A stretch of DNA of 64,000 nucleotides from Marchantia polymorpha subsp. ruderalis (taxonomy: Eukaryota; Streptophyta; Marchantiopsida; Marchantiales; Marchantiaceae): positions 11,433,501 through 11,497,500 of the forward strand of contig AP031355.1 of assembly GCA_037833965.1 (NCBI GenBank). The letters run 5' to 3'. Numbering within the stretch: the first letter of the stretch is position 1; each line of letters starts with the position of its first letter. Shown one piece after another: positions 1 to 12,528 of the stretch. The notes under the pieces were generated by a model, which was not told where the DNA came from, made no database searches, and saw only the letters and a program-made list of their open reading frames with translations. The translations under genes and the position numbers were made by a program.

Positions 1-2
1 TT

Positions 3-2605
3 GTGTTGTACTATCCACATGCTGCGTATGTGGACAAAGACCTTTTGAAGTATGTCAAGCTCACGAAGGAGTGGTAAGACATACCTTGGAGGATGGCAAA
101 TATTCACTTGAAACACCGTTTTGGCATCGATATGCCAGTACGTTCCTATAAGAGATATTCTTGAAAGTGGTACCGGTGCAGATGGCTATGTCCTATTGGT
201 GGCCTACTGACAAACATTTGCGTTGTCTATCTTACTATCTTTCACATGGAATATGCAGTCTTGTGGGAGAAAATGCCAAGTTCCAAAGTTTCCATGGCTC
301 AAGATGCACTATTCGCCGGAAGGATGGAGCAACTTATTTCACGGATATCTCACCATATGCGTTTCTGCTATTTGAGCATGTTGTGCTCAAACAGTGGGAT
401 CAAGCCATCAGGCTGTGTAGATATGCGAAGGTAGACTTCTAGAACTTGCTTTTACCTGCGAGAAACAACTACAAGACTTTTTTGATATCTGCCGAGAGTT
501 TGGGTATTGTGGAAGTTGCACCAGTCAGTGTGTCTTAACTCTCAGAAGTCATGTGCGTGTGATCTATAATGCAGGACAACATTTTATGGGCCTGTTTGGC
601 AGCGATGGCTGTCGATTCAAAGGAATTAAATACAGCTGAGATGGCATACGCTGCACTAAACGAGGTGCGTCATCTCTCCACACCAGACAGCGAGGTGGCG
701 GAATTAACTCATCTGAACGTGTGTACATTGGCTTTGTGGTTACATGTCGTTTCAATTTGTCCGTATGGTCCATAAAAGCTTGCGTTCTCCATGATAATTC
801 AGTTTGGATTTTTCACTCTGTAGTAAGCTGCTATCTGCTTCTTGCCATCCGTTGATGTTTACTATCACCTTTTGAAGTAAGTAAACCGATTGAATCATAT
901 CTACTCAACACTTTGTGTCTTGGTCTTTGAAATATCCTCGTAAACTGAAGGTTGTAGTCATGTGACATTGCAATAGAACTTTTTACATTAAGACGGTCGG
1001 TGTATGTTTCTTCATCAAATTGGTCGAAAGTTGCGGTGTCTTTCTACAAGCGCTCTCCCTTTCCTCCTTCCCAATGTAATTGACGCTCCCTGGACGAAAA
1101 ATTCATGCTTCGATTAGAACTGGCTGCTCTGGTTTGCGTGTGTATTCATCTATCTCGGAAGCGACGTCTATAGCAAGTCAAGTACCTTCAGAATGGAAGA
1201 GTAACTAACTGTTCTCTTGATGGAATATATAGGTGGATAAAGTGCACTACATGTTACATGTGAAGGACCTGCCTTCTGAAGACGCTCGCCAAGCAGAACT
1301 AGCTCTCTTTAAGAGGAGACCAGAAGAAGCTGAATCAATATTGCTGCAAGCAGGTCTCATTTACAGAGCAATCAAGATGCACACCAGGCTTTTCAACTGG
1401 GACAGGTTAAGATCAATCCAAATATGCCAAGTTTCAGATGAATCATAAATTACGCGTACTTGACCAGGTGATCAATTTTTTAATAATATCCAGGTCACTT
1501 ATTATCTGTTCACCTGCAAAGAAATACTCCACGTGCTACTGAGATTGATTTCTTTTCCAGGGCGCTAGAGCTAGCATTGCTTCACAAGCAACACTTGGAT
1601 ACAGTTTTGTGGATTCGTCAACAATATTTAAAGAGAACGCATGTGGAGGAAACCAAGCAACAGTTTCGGCAATTAAACCAGCAGGTTGGATTCACAAGTG
1701 TAGCGCAGCTTTTGCCTGCCATTGAATTGAAAACTTGATTTGTTCAAAAAGAATAATCGCATCCGTTCCCATGATCCATTTTGATTCCCTTGTCATTGAA
1801 TTGAAAACTTGTTTTGTTCAAAAAGAATAATCGCATCCGTTCCCATGATCCATTTTGATTTCCTTGGGTTTTAATTCTTTACCCATGATCCACTTTGATT
1901 CTCTTGGGCTTTAAATCCTTTATCACCGGCTTTGTCAAGTCTTATCCTAAATTAGTTATTGTTTGGAGAAGTTCTTGGAAGTATCGAACCTGCATGTGAC
2001 TGCAGCACCAGGATAACGAATCATGTAGGTCTGCAAGAATGCTGCTTGCTCATGTGCTCTGCGTCACACAGCACATGCCCTCTCCAAATCCTACAGTGTC
2101 ATGAGCGTTTTCTGCTATGAATACATATGAAGTATCTATAACTCTTTGACTTGAAAAATCAAGCACTTGGGTTTTGGCACTTCAAAAATGTGATATGCAG
2201 GTACAAATTGATCTGGAAAAAATTCTTGCCAAGATCGACAATGACAAAGAAAGGGAAAGTCACTGTCAACGTAAGAATTGCCAGACGTTCACCTATCAGA
2301 AGCACGTGGTTCCATCAGTTGATTCAGTAGATGTTGCCTACTGCCTCATCCTTACCTGTGGACCTAAAAGACTTGTACATTGCATTGTTCGGATCTTTTC
2401 TGGACTTCTCTCCAACAACGTACAATATAGAAGAATCCGAATCAGAACAATCTTCTAAACTACCCGGTTACCGCTGACTATATCTTAATTTAAGCTTGCA
2501 CACATTGCAGGTGCTTCCGGACACCAAACGAGCAAGCACCAGCTGGTTCATGCAGTTACTCTGGTTCAAGGACCTTTCCTGCCAAAAGGAGTCTCATCGA
2601 AATGA
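3..2605 (+). CDS. IFT80: IFT80, intraflagellar transport protein 80, C-terminal part (7 exons, 5' end outside the window)
   Basis: IFT80 is a WD-repeat/TPR subunit of the IFT-B particle, which carries cargo during assembly of cilia and flagella. Exons read 3-73, 259-430, 575-664, 1233-1405, 1561-1684, 2201-2270 and 2511-2605. All junctions have GT/AG ends and compatible phases, giving 264 residues ending in TGA at 2603-2605. Family signatures run in order: YYPHAAYVDKDLL, RRKDGATYFTDISPY, ILWACLAAMAV, TAEMAYAALNEV, VHYMLHVKDLPSEDARQAE, RRPEEAESILLQAGLIYRAI, then a charged C-terminus starting IDLEKILAKID. These match the alpha-solenoid C-terminal half of animal and algal IFT80; the N-terminal WD repeats must lie left of base 1. 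The last exon is a poorly conserved tail, so the stop is the least certain part. In a plant the gene implies motile sperm. A tandem repeat lies in the intron after 1684. Confidence 0.93.
1720..1867. repeat. Two-copy tandem repeat, period 74, in an IFT80 intron
   Basis: Copies begin at 1720 and 1794 with the same start (CATTGAATTGAAAACTTG) and differ at only a few bases. The 3' part (GATCCA, TTTGATT, CTTGGG) recurs in weaker form to about 1920. This looks like a recent local duplication inside the 516-bp intron, and no function is evident. Confidence 0.85.
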
Positions 2606-3496
2606 CAGTGCATTGTAAGTATACTAAAAGGGTTTCAGCATATGTGGTAACAATTGTCTCTTCTGCACTGGACTCAGAAGAGGCTGAAGATATTCAGCGT
2701 AAAGAGGACACAACATATACCATGCAAAATGTGCCTTGCATAGCTCTCAGGTAGCTTTTGTAAAGACTGGGATCAGTGCACGTGCTATGAGTAAGTAAAA
2801 AAACATCGCTGAACCACTGTTACAACTTAGGGCATTGAGATGAGAGATTGTAGTACTAGTCGTTTCATGTGACTTGTCAGGTCACTAACGTGAGCAAGTA
2901 CGAGAATCTCAGAGTAGAAAGAGATCTGTCTTACGAGGGTCGGTCTTGTCGTGGAGATTTTGATCTGTTTGAAAACGAGTTCGAGAGTGGATAACACATG
3001 ATGTTCGTTGGTGATCGTGTAGTATATAAAAACAAAATAAAGTGCAAGACTGGAAGGTGAAGAGACTGAAGCTGATGCTACGGGATAGATACGTGTATAG
3101 GGTGATTGCTGCTGCACAAAAAATGACAAAGAACTAACAACAGAAAATCTGTCAACATAGGACCTGGTTTAAGCAAGCCGCCCCCATTGCCCCCTTTCCT
3201 CCAGCCCCCTCCCTGACCAACCTCCTGGCAGGTGGGCTTTTTTAAGCACCCTGGATGTTGTAATGCCTTGCTCAGATCAGCCGATCGTCTCAAACCGCCA
3301 GGGGTTTAGAAGTAGGCAGTAGATTTTACGATTGAGAGGTAGCACCTGAACTTACCAGAGCCAGTAAGCGTGCTGATAATCATGAATGCAGAGAGACTAA
3401 GTGCATTCCAATCGTCATTTCTTACATAAGTGGACCATGAAATGGAAAGCTGCCTATCAGATAACATCTCTCTTTCATGGTGAGAGGCCGTGAGAA

Positions 3497-3533
<37 letters not shown>

Positions 3534-3535
3534 AA
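3497..3535. repeat. (GA)n microsatellite
   Basis: GA dinucleotides interrupted once by GG. A second, longer GA tract with GGGA interruptions lies at 3805-3847. Confidence 0.95.
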
Positions 3536-3804
3536 GAAAGTAGCTCAGGTTGAGTCACTCATTGGAATCCAGAAGTAGATATTCATCTAGGAGTTGAGAC
3601 CCATACGTCACTTACTACGAACAATGATTGTGGGTCGAGTCAGGCCGTCATAGATTTCAAGCGGAGCGTACCTGACCATTTTTTGCATGCCTTGAATTTG
3701 TTCTCTTAGGCCCCATTGCAAACATGGCCTGCAATCGTTTTTCTCGAGAGTGAGGAACATAGCCCATGATATTTGCGCTTCTGGCCTGTCGAAGGACGGT
3801 ACTG

Positions 3805-3805
3805 C

Positions 3806-3837
<32 letters not shown>

Positions 3838-3847
3838 AGAGAGAGGG
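3805..3847. repeat. (GA)n microsatellite with GGGA units
   Basis: An uninterrupted GA run is followed by GGGAGGGAGAGAG. It makes the low-complexity RERERE and SLSLSL frames on the two strands, which are not genes. Confidence 0.95.
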
Positions 3848-6782
3848 GCAGGCGGGTTGCTAACACCCGAAGAAAGAGAAACTGGGCATATTTGGGAACC
3901 CCCACAAGTGCGTTTGGTTGGTTCGCCAAATTAGCAGAGCCTGGCGCTTTGGCTAGATGCTAACAGCGCCTTGCTTACTTTCGGGATAAACTAATACAAA
4001 ACTATATTAAAAATTACTGTGTCCAAGACGGTGGAGCTCAGCGGTTTGTAGTTCTATGCTCTGCACACACACCTCATTTAGAACACTTGTTTCAGGTCAA
4101 TCAAACCCTTTGCAAATGGAGCATGGTTGATGCATTCATTCATGCGGAGCATCTTCAGAGGTGTTGGAGTGACAGCAGGACTCGACGACGACATTCAATC
4201 TCAGGCCTGTGATTATTGCTCATGGTTAAGGCTGACACCTGTCTTGATTATGATCTGAACAGCACATGCCCAAACCTCGACATATATACTCTCAGTCAAT
4301 CAATCCCTCCCATCCTTGGACTCTCGGGTCTTGACCGAAATCTCCACTTCCGTGCACGTTGGATTCCGAGTTGCATGCTTTTAACACCCCCCCAGGAAAA
4401 TAGACGTTTTTGTGAGAGCTGGATGGCGAATCTTGCCACTAACATTGATTCCCCTTCTCTCCTCTGCTTTGCCATGGACGTAGTGCTCGGACTGTGGAGC
4501 CTTGAAATCTGGAAAGGTTACTGCGTTCGGAGTCAAGACTCAAACAAGATACGATATCGCGTGTGAATATTTGAGTAACTGAAGTCAAAGGACAGTTTTA
4601 GATCCGATGGTTGCACACGTGAAAATAGCCCGTAGTACTCCTGACAATTAAAGGTTTGCTTGGATGGACGGATCTGCTATGATTGCTTCTCCAGCCCGCA
4701 CAATTTTCTGTTTGTTTCTAGACTCCCTAATCGTCGATGTTGCGAATCCATTATTGCCATTGTGGCTTCCGACATTGCCTTCGAATTGTTTTCTATTTTG
4801 TTTTGTTGTTTTTTTATGTCCCTATACGGCTGCAATTATTCACATATACATCTTATACTGTCAAAAGTCATGATTCAAGAGACTGAACTTGCACATTGCA
4901 TCCATAGCTGCACATGTAGTTTGGAACGAACATTTATCCAGGGATTCTCGCATTTCATTTGTGAGAAGGCTTTGAGGACACCTGCAGGCATTTCCAAGAG
5001 TTGTCAACCCATCCAAAGATTTTGTAAACTACGAATCCCACTTGCAAGCGTAAACTTCTAATCATGATGCTTTCGAGAAGCTGCATGTGTATTCTGTTGT
5101 GCGTATTTCGTCTCTAAGACTATGCTCAGAAACGAATCGTTCGAATCTACATAAAATAGTAATTTTCCAAGGATCTGACACAAAAAGACTCTCAGGGGGC
5201 CAAATAGCTCTGATCTCAACCGTAGGTGCCAAAGACGAATGGAACAAAGCCCAAAAGAAAGCGTAAGAACATTCTCAAGCGATTCTCTATAACGAATCGC
5301 TTCATTCCATTTTAAGAGGGCAGAGGAGCGTGACGAAAGATTCCTTGGTTTGAGAGTTGAATTCACATCCATTTTCTTCGAGGGAAAAAAATGTAAACTA
5401 CCTCAAGTCGGAAGAACTAGATAATAAATAATTTATTCTACCTCTTAATAACGCATGCAAGCACTCGAAATCAAAAGATTTGATACCGTTCAAGTTGGTG
5501 GACGATTCTTCAACATCTGATTTGTTTTAAAAGAAATGAGGAATTAATGACCTTCGTCTCGGCTTCAGTAACATCATGAAGATCACGGATATGAGTAAAT
5601 CCCTCACTCACTCCTTGCAATTTGGTGGTACGATGTCCAAACCCCTTGTCGGAAGAGTGCTGAAAGGAAATTGAGACAAATCGAGTGGAAAGAAGAACAG
5701 GAAGGTTCTGGCAGTGGGATATTTTCACGCCTTTTCAAGCTGGTCAGGATGGGGCCAAATCCATGAGGGGGAAAACAAGTCGAAAGAATAGATGGCGCAC
5801 ATAAAGTAGAGATAAATAAACCGAGTCTCCAATGCTGTAACTACTGTCAGGAGGACGATCATGACTTGTGCTGAAGACAGAGATCGAGAAGAAACAACAA
5901 AAACACATAAAAAGAAAGAGCGTTGTTCGACAGGCGGGATCGGATTTGTTTATATCATCCATATCCGCAGCTTTTACGTCACAGGGAGGGAGGAGAAGCT
6001 TATTACCGACTATAAAATGTGTATAGTTTAAGCCACTTACAGCAATGAGCTGAAGCACAACTGGCAAACGTATCTGAGCCCATCCATGAAGCCCTCCCTT
6101 CTTGTAAGGACAAGCATGCACCGAATTTGAGGTGCTGATGTTGTAAATTATGGTTGGGAATATTTTTGGGGATGATTATGAAGGGAGCACTGGACTGGAC
6201 GATCGGGTGATCAGACGTTCGATGACGAAAATGATTTGGAACTCTCTCTTACTTGTAAGATCAAAATCCAGAGCGATGCAAGTAGAGTAGCCTCACCCAT
6301 CCTTTGTTCTCCTGCCTCTTGGAAGAACGAGCAATCATTAGAATCCAGTTAATGTGATCGAGACCGGATTCTTGTGAAGGATATGAGATCGGGACGAGCT
6401 TAAACAATCAGAAAAGTCGGATATGTGATCCTTTTTAACTCAACTGTCATGCTCGGTCAAGAGCAGGTCTTGACCCCGGCAGAAAACGTCTTCAATGTTG
6501 AATCCATCCGAGAATTTACATGATTCGACCATCATGGCCCTGTAAGAAAGAAGAGCATACACATGAGTACACTCTCCTCCCAGCCTTACAGATCACAACC
6601 ATTTAATGGCGTGCCCATGCACAGGCATTATTTACTGTCGACTGACTGTCGACCTGGGAAATGAGATTTGACCTCCTCTTCAAACTAGAAGAGACTCAAA
6701 AGGACGCTCGTCGATATTGAGTTGTTCTTAGACTAGGCTCTCAGGTGCTTGATTTCCGAAGATTTCATAGTCACAATGTCTC

Positions 6783-6819
<37 letters not shown>

Positions 6820-6820
6820 G
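6783..6820. repeat. (GT)n(GA)n compound microsatellite
   Basis: About eight GT units run directly into a GA tract ending GGGAGGGA. Confidence 0.95.
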
Positions 6821-7800
6821 GAGGGATAGTTTGTTCATAACGACTTACTTACACACCAATTACTAACTCAGGACCGGGACGACGTGCCATTGGAGCCTTG
6901 GGCGTCTTAATGAAATGAGTTTGTTAGGGCTCAGAGTTTTCGTTAAACTCTTAAAAGCATTCATCATGAAGTCACTTAACCTCCTTTACATGATCATTTG
7001 ATGTAACGACATTATGAAAATAATCACGTATTTAGTGGACTGATTTTGAACCATAACCTGTGGAGAACAGAACAGAACAGAGCTCGGGTGCAGTCCTTCG
7101 AATGTCCAGGACATGAGAGCCAAATAAGGTCCACTTACACACATGAGATATTCTTTAATCAAACACGTTTCTGAAGTAGCTCGCTGCCGCGAATACTTTT
7201 CACCAGCCTTCTGAAACTCTCTTGTACCACCAGCCGCAGCGCAGCGTAGGCATTCCAGATACACGTACATTACTCATCTCTCATACTCTTGACTAACAGC
7301 AAAATCGGTTGCAGGACATGCTTTCTCTTGTTTAATGGCGTGAGATCTGTTCAGTAAACCGGACAATCTGAACCCTTGGGAAACAATATTATATTCGGCC
7401 CCGGAGTTGTTTTATCATTTCGTTTCACAAGGGGCTGTCTGGGGCTCTGGCGTGGGAGCTTCTGTTGCTTGACTTTCTTTTTAAGATGGGGTGCTTAGGC
7501 TTCTATTTGTGCTTTATTGTCGGGTGATTAATAATTGCGTCGTGTACTTGGCGGTACTTGCATTGAGGTCATAAAACAACCGAGGTGATGTGAGTTCTTT
7601 GTCCAGTTATGAAACGATAGTAATGATCAAGTACAGGGTTCGGCCTTGTGCACAGGGTCATGGTTGGAGATCGGATTTATTATTATTAAGATAAGATTTT
7701 TGGTCCACATCGAGATGTTTTTCGCCTAGAGCTCGAGATATTGCTGATTGTGCATGGATCTGCAAAGAGATGCTCGCTTTAAGATTAACGCTTTATAATA

Positions 7801-10800
7801 TACTATGCCCGGATTCATGTGCTGCCGAGTAGGTCATGAAGGTGAGCTTGAGGTTTTGACTTTCCATATCTCTGTCGGTAGTCTTCGACCAATCTGTGCC
7901 AGCTGCACACAATCCATAATCAATCAGCTGCTTCTGCTTCGGCAGCCGCAGACTCCACGGCGCAACATTCTCAGCCAATCCCGATCTGCAGATCGACCCA
8001 GGTCGTGGGTCCGGGCCTCCCTCCCTCGCACCGCAGCATGCGATGATGGAGTCGCAGTAGATCGCGACCCCATCAGCGCGTGAGAATATGGCAGAGGGAA
8101 AAGGTGGCGCACCGTGACAGGAAGAATATTTCCAGAGAGCAGAGGACGAAGAAGAAGAGTTTATATTCAAGGGACATGAGAATTGAGATGACGCTGATTC
8201 TGGTTTCAGCTAATGGGGGAGCTAGCCGTGATCAGATTGCTAGTCCTCCTCCTCCTCTAAATTACCCGAGCCTCCAGCTATGGAGTCCACTCCACTCGTG
8301 CAGCTGACGAGGGTCCACTCGCCTCTCCGCTCTGCGAGTCGCAGAATGACGCAACGAGGATTCGGAAAAGGGAAATGTGCACCACTCCGCCATTTCATTC
8401 CATGACAAAGATCTCGTCGCTCCGAAGCCAAAAGGGAGAGAGTCCGATCCAATCCAACAACCTTTCGCCAGCCTTTCTTCGTTTGACCGAACCGTCAAGA
8501 TCGCAGATGCACAAACAAATTGCAGTGGGATGGATCTCAGGGATGATGCATGAGGCTCATACAAATCCTACCCCGGCCACCCTTTCGCCTCGGGGATGGA
8601 TGAGTCATGCGGCCATGCCGACAGAGTAAAGTGCAAAGGCAAAGGCAGCAGCTGCAGCAAGGTCCGAGAATAAGGAAGTGCACCTCGGAGGCTGCAGATG
8701 CATCCACTGCAATGAGGGGCTGGCTGGATGTGATGTGGTGTGGTCATCAGCTATGGAAGGGAGTGGTGTTGCAATGCAGGAGGGAATGATCATCAGGCCC
8801 AGTGGATCGAAGTGGACATGACGATATCGTTCACAACATGGCGAATAAGCCCGATTTCGTTGACGAACATGTTCAAAGGTGGTGGCATCATGTTGTCGTT
8901 GCGTTGCGTTGGGTGGTTGTTGCTTCGGCCATTTTCCTACTTGCGTGTTCCACTGGTGCACAGAATAACCACCGCCTGCCTACGAGACGACGCCATACGG
9001 ACTAGCGACAGAGCAGCGAAGACCTGGGCCTCAGTCATCGACAGCTCACGTCAAACTTGAGCAATTAAATTAATGCACTTCCGCCACAAGTCCGGCTGCT
9101 TGCATCCCTCCCCTTGCCTCCATGCTCGCCATCGAGCTATCCAGAGAACTGGGCTAACATCAGCAGGCAGCAGCTGCGGACATTTGTCTCTTCTTCTTCT
9201 TCTTCTTCTTCGTGGTGGTGATGTCTGTCCAGCCAAGGTGGGGATGGAGATTCTGGGAAGTGCATCAGATTACGAGATTGAGCACAGGCCTACTACCATG
9301 TCTGAGTCTGAGGCTGAGTCTGTCGCGGCTCATGATTGGAGGAGCATAAAAAAGGGCTTGAAATTTGGAGGAATTTCGTTGCGAGCTAGCGCAGGCAGGC
9401 GATGGAGTAATACATGCGTCCTTTAATTAAACGCTGCCTGTAGGGTACCAGGATCATCATGTCACAAATTAGTTAAATACGCAGACCATGATGAGAAGTA
9501 GTTGTTAGAGCAAAGGGTACGTCTCTTGAGTTGTGATAAACTGAGCCACTTAGGAGATTGTGGGCCGATTTTTATAAGCTCGGAAAGGTCGGGGGGAATC
9601 TGGTCCAAGCTCAGCGTTCTCGAATGCCCAAATGTGTGAACCGAGACCCATAAAACAATCACGTTTCTTAAATAGTTTAGACCCGCAGTCATGCAAATAC
9701 ATAATTGCAAGACATGATAGAGCGCGAGGCCGCAGGGGAATATTTGTATACAGGGGAATAAGAAGAAGCAAAGATGAAGCCGAGAGATCATATCGTACAC
9801 CCGAAGACAAACATGAATGAATATCTCGAAGTTATGATCCTGGTGCAGCCAAAACAAACCCCAAGCTCATGTCATAACGAGTGAATTTATGACCTCTCGC
9901 CGAGTGAGAATTTAATCGCATCCGCTGGTACGAGCCCCTGAGCCCTCGAATTCTTATTTATTTCGCCCCATTAGTCGCAAATCATTTCCCCATGGCCTCT
10001 TCTATTCTCATACTCTACAGCCACGTTCAGCTCAGCGCCATGGGGATGGGCATATCCCCACGCCTCGGACTCTGCCAGGACCGTGCGAACCATGTCTAGG
10101 AACTCGCAGATGCTCCAGAAGAAGAGGAGGGCCTCGGCGTCTGTCTGTCTGCAGCTTTTTCGACGACGAGCTACAGCTCACGTTGGACGCTGCTGGCGCT
10201 GCGTCGAGAGAAAAGCTGTGAAATGAAATGTGGTCGAGAGTCCGTGCCTTCTTCATGCACTTGCTTTCGTTTAGCGACCTTCTTTCTGTGCAGCAGCAGC
10301 TACATTCGTGCTGCCGAGAGTGTGCCACTGTAGGCCAGCTTTCCGAGCTCTCTAGCAGCTACGGGATGCGAGGCAATAATGTGAGAGAACTCCCTGGAAC
10401 CAAGGGAAGGGAAGGGAAGGGGCCTAGAGCGTGTATCATCGAGCCAGAAGTGAGAAGATGAAAGCTACTGCTGCTGCTGCTGCTGCTACATCTAATCTAG
10501 TGGCACATGCGGCAGGAATTTCGACATTTAGGTGGCGTCCGTGTACCTTACGGATTTGGAAGGCGGACGAGAGAGAGCGCCGTAGGTCTACTGTCGTGGG
10601 ACAGTACGATTAGGGGGAGAAATATTAAATTAGTCGCAGGTTTAAAGAAATAGTATTATAATGCGAGCAGCAGGTGCAACCGTGACAGCTCGCTAGCCCT
10701 CAAAGCTATTCAATCCATGGCTCGCAGCGAGTGCTGGTCGAAACAGAACGAAGCTCTCCAAGTCAAGCGAGCGGGCGGGGCAGACATGGAGGAGGAGTTT

Positions 10801-12497
10801 GTTTGTCTGGCACAGAGTAACTCCAGGCTCTCATGGTTCGCTTCGACGACAACAAATGTCGTCGAGTCCAGGGGGGGACCAGATCCACCAATTCCACCGA
10901 AATTCCTCCACGCGTGGCACTAAATCTGTTGCACTGCGACCAACGTACTCCCTGGAGCTCACCGAGAGCTTAGCAGCGCTGGAGAACGCCAAACAAACGC
11001 GACCTCAGCAGCAGCAGCAGCAGCAGCTCCCTCAAGCGCCAGCCAGCAAAGGCTTACTTACGCCTTGTCGGCTGTTTGCTGCGAGGGGAGTAGTAGGCAG
11101 ACGAGACGAGGAGGGCAGGATCGCTCGCCATAGTCACCAGGTCGCAGTGGAGAGTTCGTTGAGCTGACTCTAAGTTTAGACGACGGCTGCTGCTGCTGCT
11201 GCTGCTTCTGTTGCTGCTGCTGCGAGGAAGAAGTGAGTGCAGCAGGCCTACTGCCTCTCTCTCTCTCTCTCAATCTCAATCTCTCTCTTACTTTGGCGGA
11301 TCTCTACAAGGTCTACAGTGGGAGGGAGGGAGGGAGGGAGGGTGGGTGGGCGGGCGGCCGAGGAGAGATGCAAAAACTCTCTCTCGGTGCCATGAAATTG
11401 CAGGGAGGTGCGATTTCTCTCTCTCTCTCTCTTAGGTGGGCCCTCACGAGCGTCCTTCCATTAAGAGCGTACAGTACTTGCATGTCCTCCGAGAGTAGGT
11501 GGTCTACATCTCCTCGTCTTCTCACTACGTGTACACGACTGCTGCTGCTGCTGCTGCTGCTCGGGTCTGTCATGCTCATGCTCATGCTCATGCTCTCGCT
11601 CTGCCTCTGCCTCTAAGTTGGGTGAACCCATCTTCCTCCCCCAGCCAGCCAGCCAGCCAGCCAGGAGCAGCAGCAGCGAGGATAATGGACGATGCGCCAG
11701 CTCGCAGCAGCCTCGTCGGAGCTTTGGAGGATTTGGAGGATTGGGAGGATTTTTTGCATTCTGAAATGACCTGCGAGCTGCAGAGCTGCAGAAAATTCTT
11801 TCCTGTGCGCCGACTTCCCCACACGACGACGCGTCCTCCGAGTCTGGCCAACCTTGCGGCCACCGTAATCAGGGGAGATCGCGATTTCCCAGGCTCAGCG
11901 TTTTCTTCCATCGCAGTACAGACCATAAGAAAAGCAGGTCGCCCGTCCGAGACATGCCATTTGGGTCAATTTGGCGCTATGTCGTCTTCCTCGGGCTCAT
12001 TTGGGAGGAGGTCAGCGATTCCTCTTGTTCTCTCAGTGCATGCTTGCGGATCCATGACCAGCCCAGCCCAGCCCAGCCCAGCCCGAGCTTGTTGTGCTCA
12101 TTGGATCGAGTTTCAGAGCAGGTGGTCAATGGCAAGACCACCACCACCTTCCTCCACTGACCTGCTCGCAGTGAGTCAATCAATCGCCACAAATCCGCAA
12201 GCATATGCCATGGGACGCATGCATGGGACGAGATAGGGGCCTGAGCTCCAATGTTGCCCAGCCCAGCCCAGCCCATCAACTACCATGTGGTCAGCAGCAG
12301 CAGGCCTGAGCCACAGTTGTCGTTCCCATTCTCTCTACCAGGTCTACATCATTTTCGTGCACTCCATTCCATGGCACCGGGCTGCGAGTCTTTTTATGCA
12401 GTGAGTCCAATGTAGCCCCCTTCCCCCCCAGCTTATACATACATACCTCCAGGACGTCTTCTTTCGAAAAGTTCGATGCAGCTCGATCCACCACTGT

Positions 12498-12528
<31 letters not shown>

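Larger units (their letters stand above)
2606..7800. other. Gene-free stretch after IFT80
   Basis: No reading frame here carries a recognisable domain or a consistent exon chain. It includes the IFT80 3' flank, with an AATAAA-like motif near 3037 too distant to assign confidently. It also has GA microsatellites at 3497-3535 and 3805-3847 and a GT/GA microsatellite at 6783-6820. Composition is close to average for the window. I see nothing else to support. Confidence 0.6.

Noticed and set aside
3078-3293. Gly/Pro-rich - strand frame after IFT80
   Set aside because: A low-complexity product of a C-rich stretch, without homology or gene structure.
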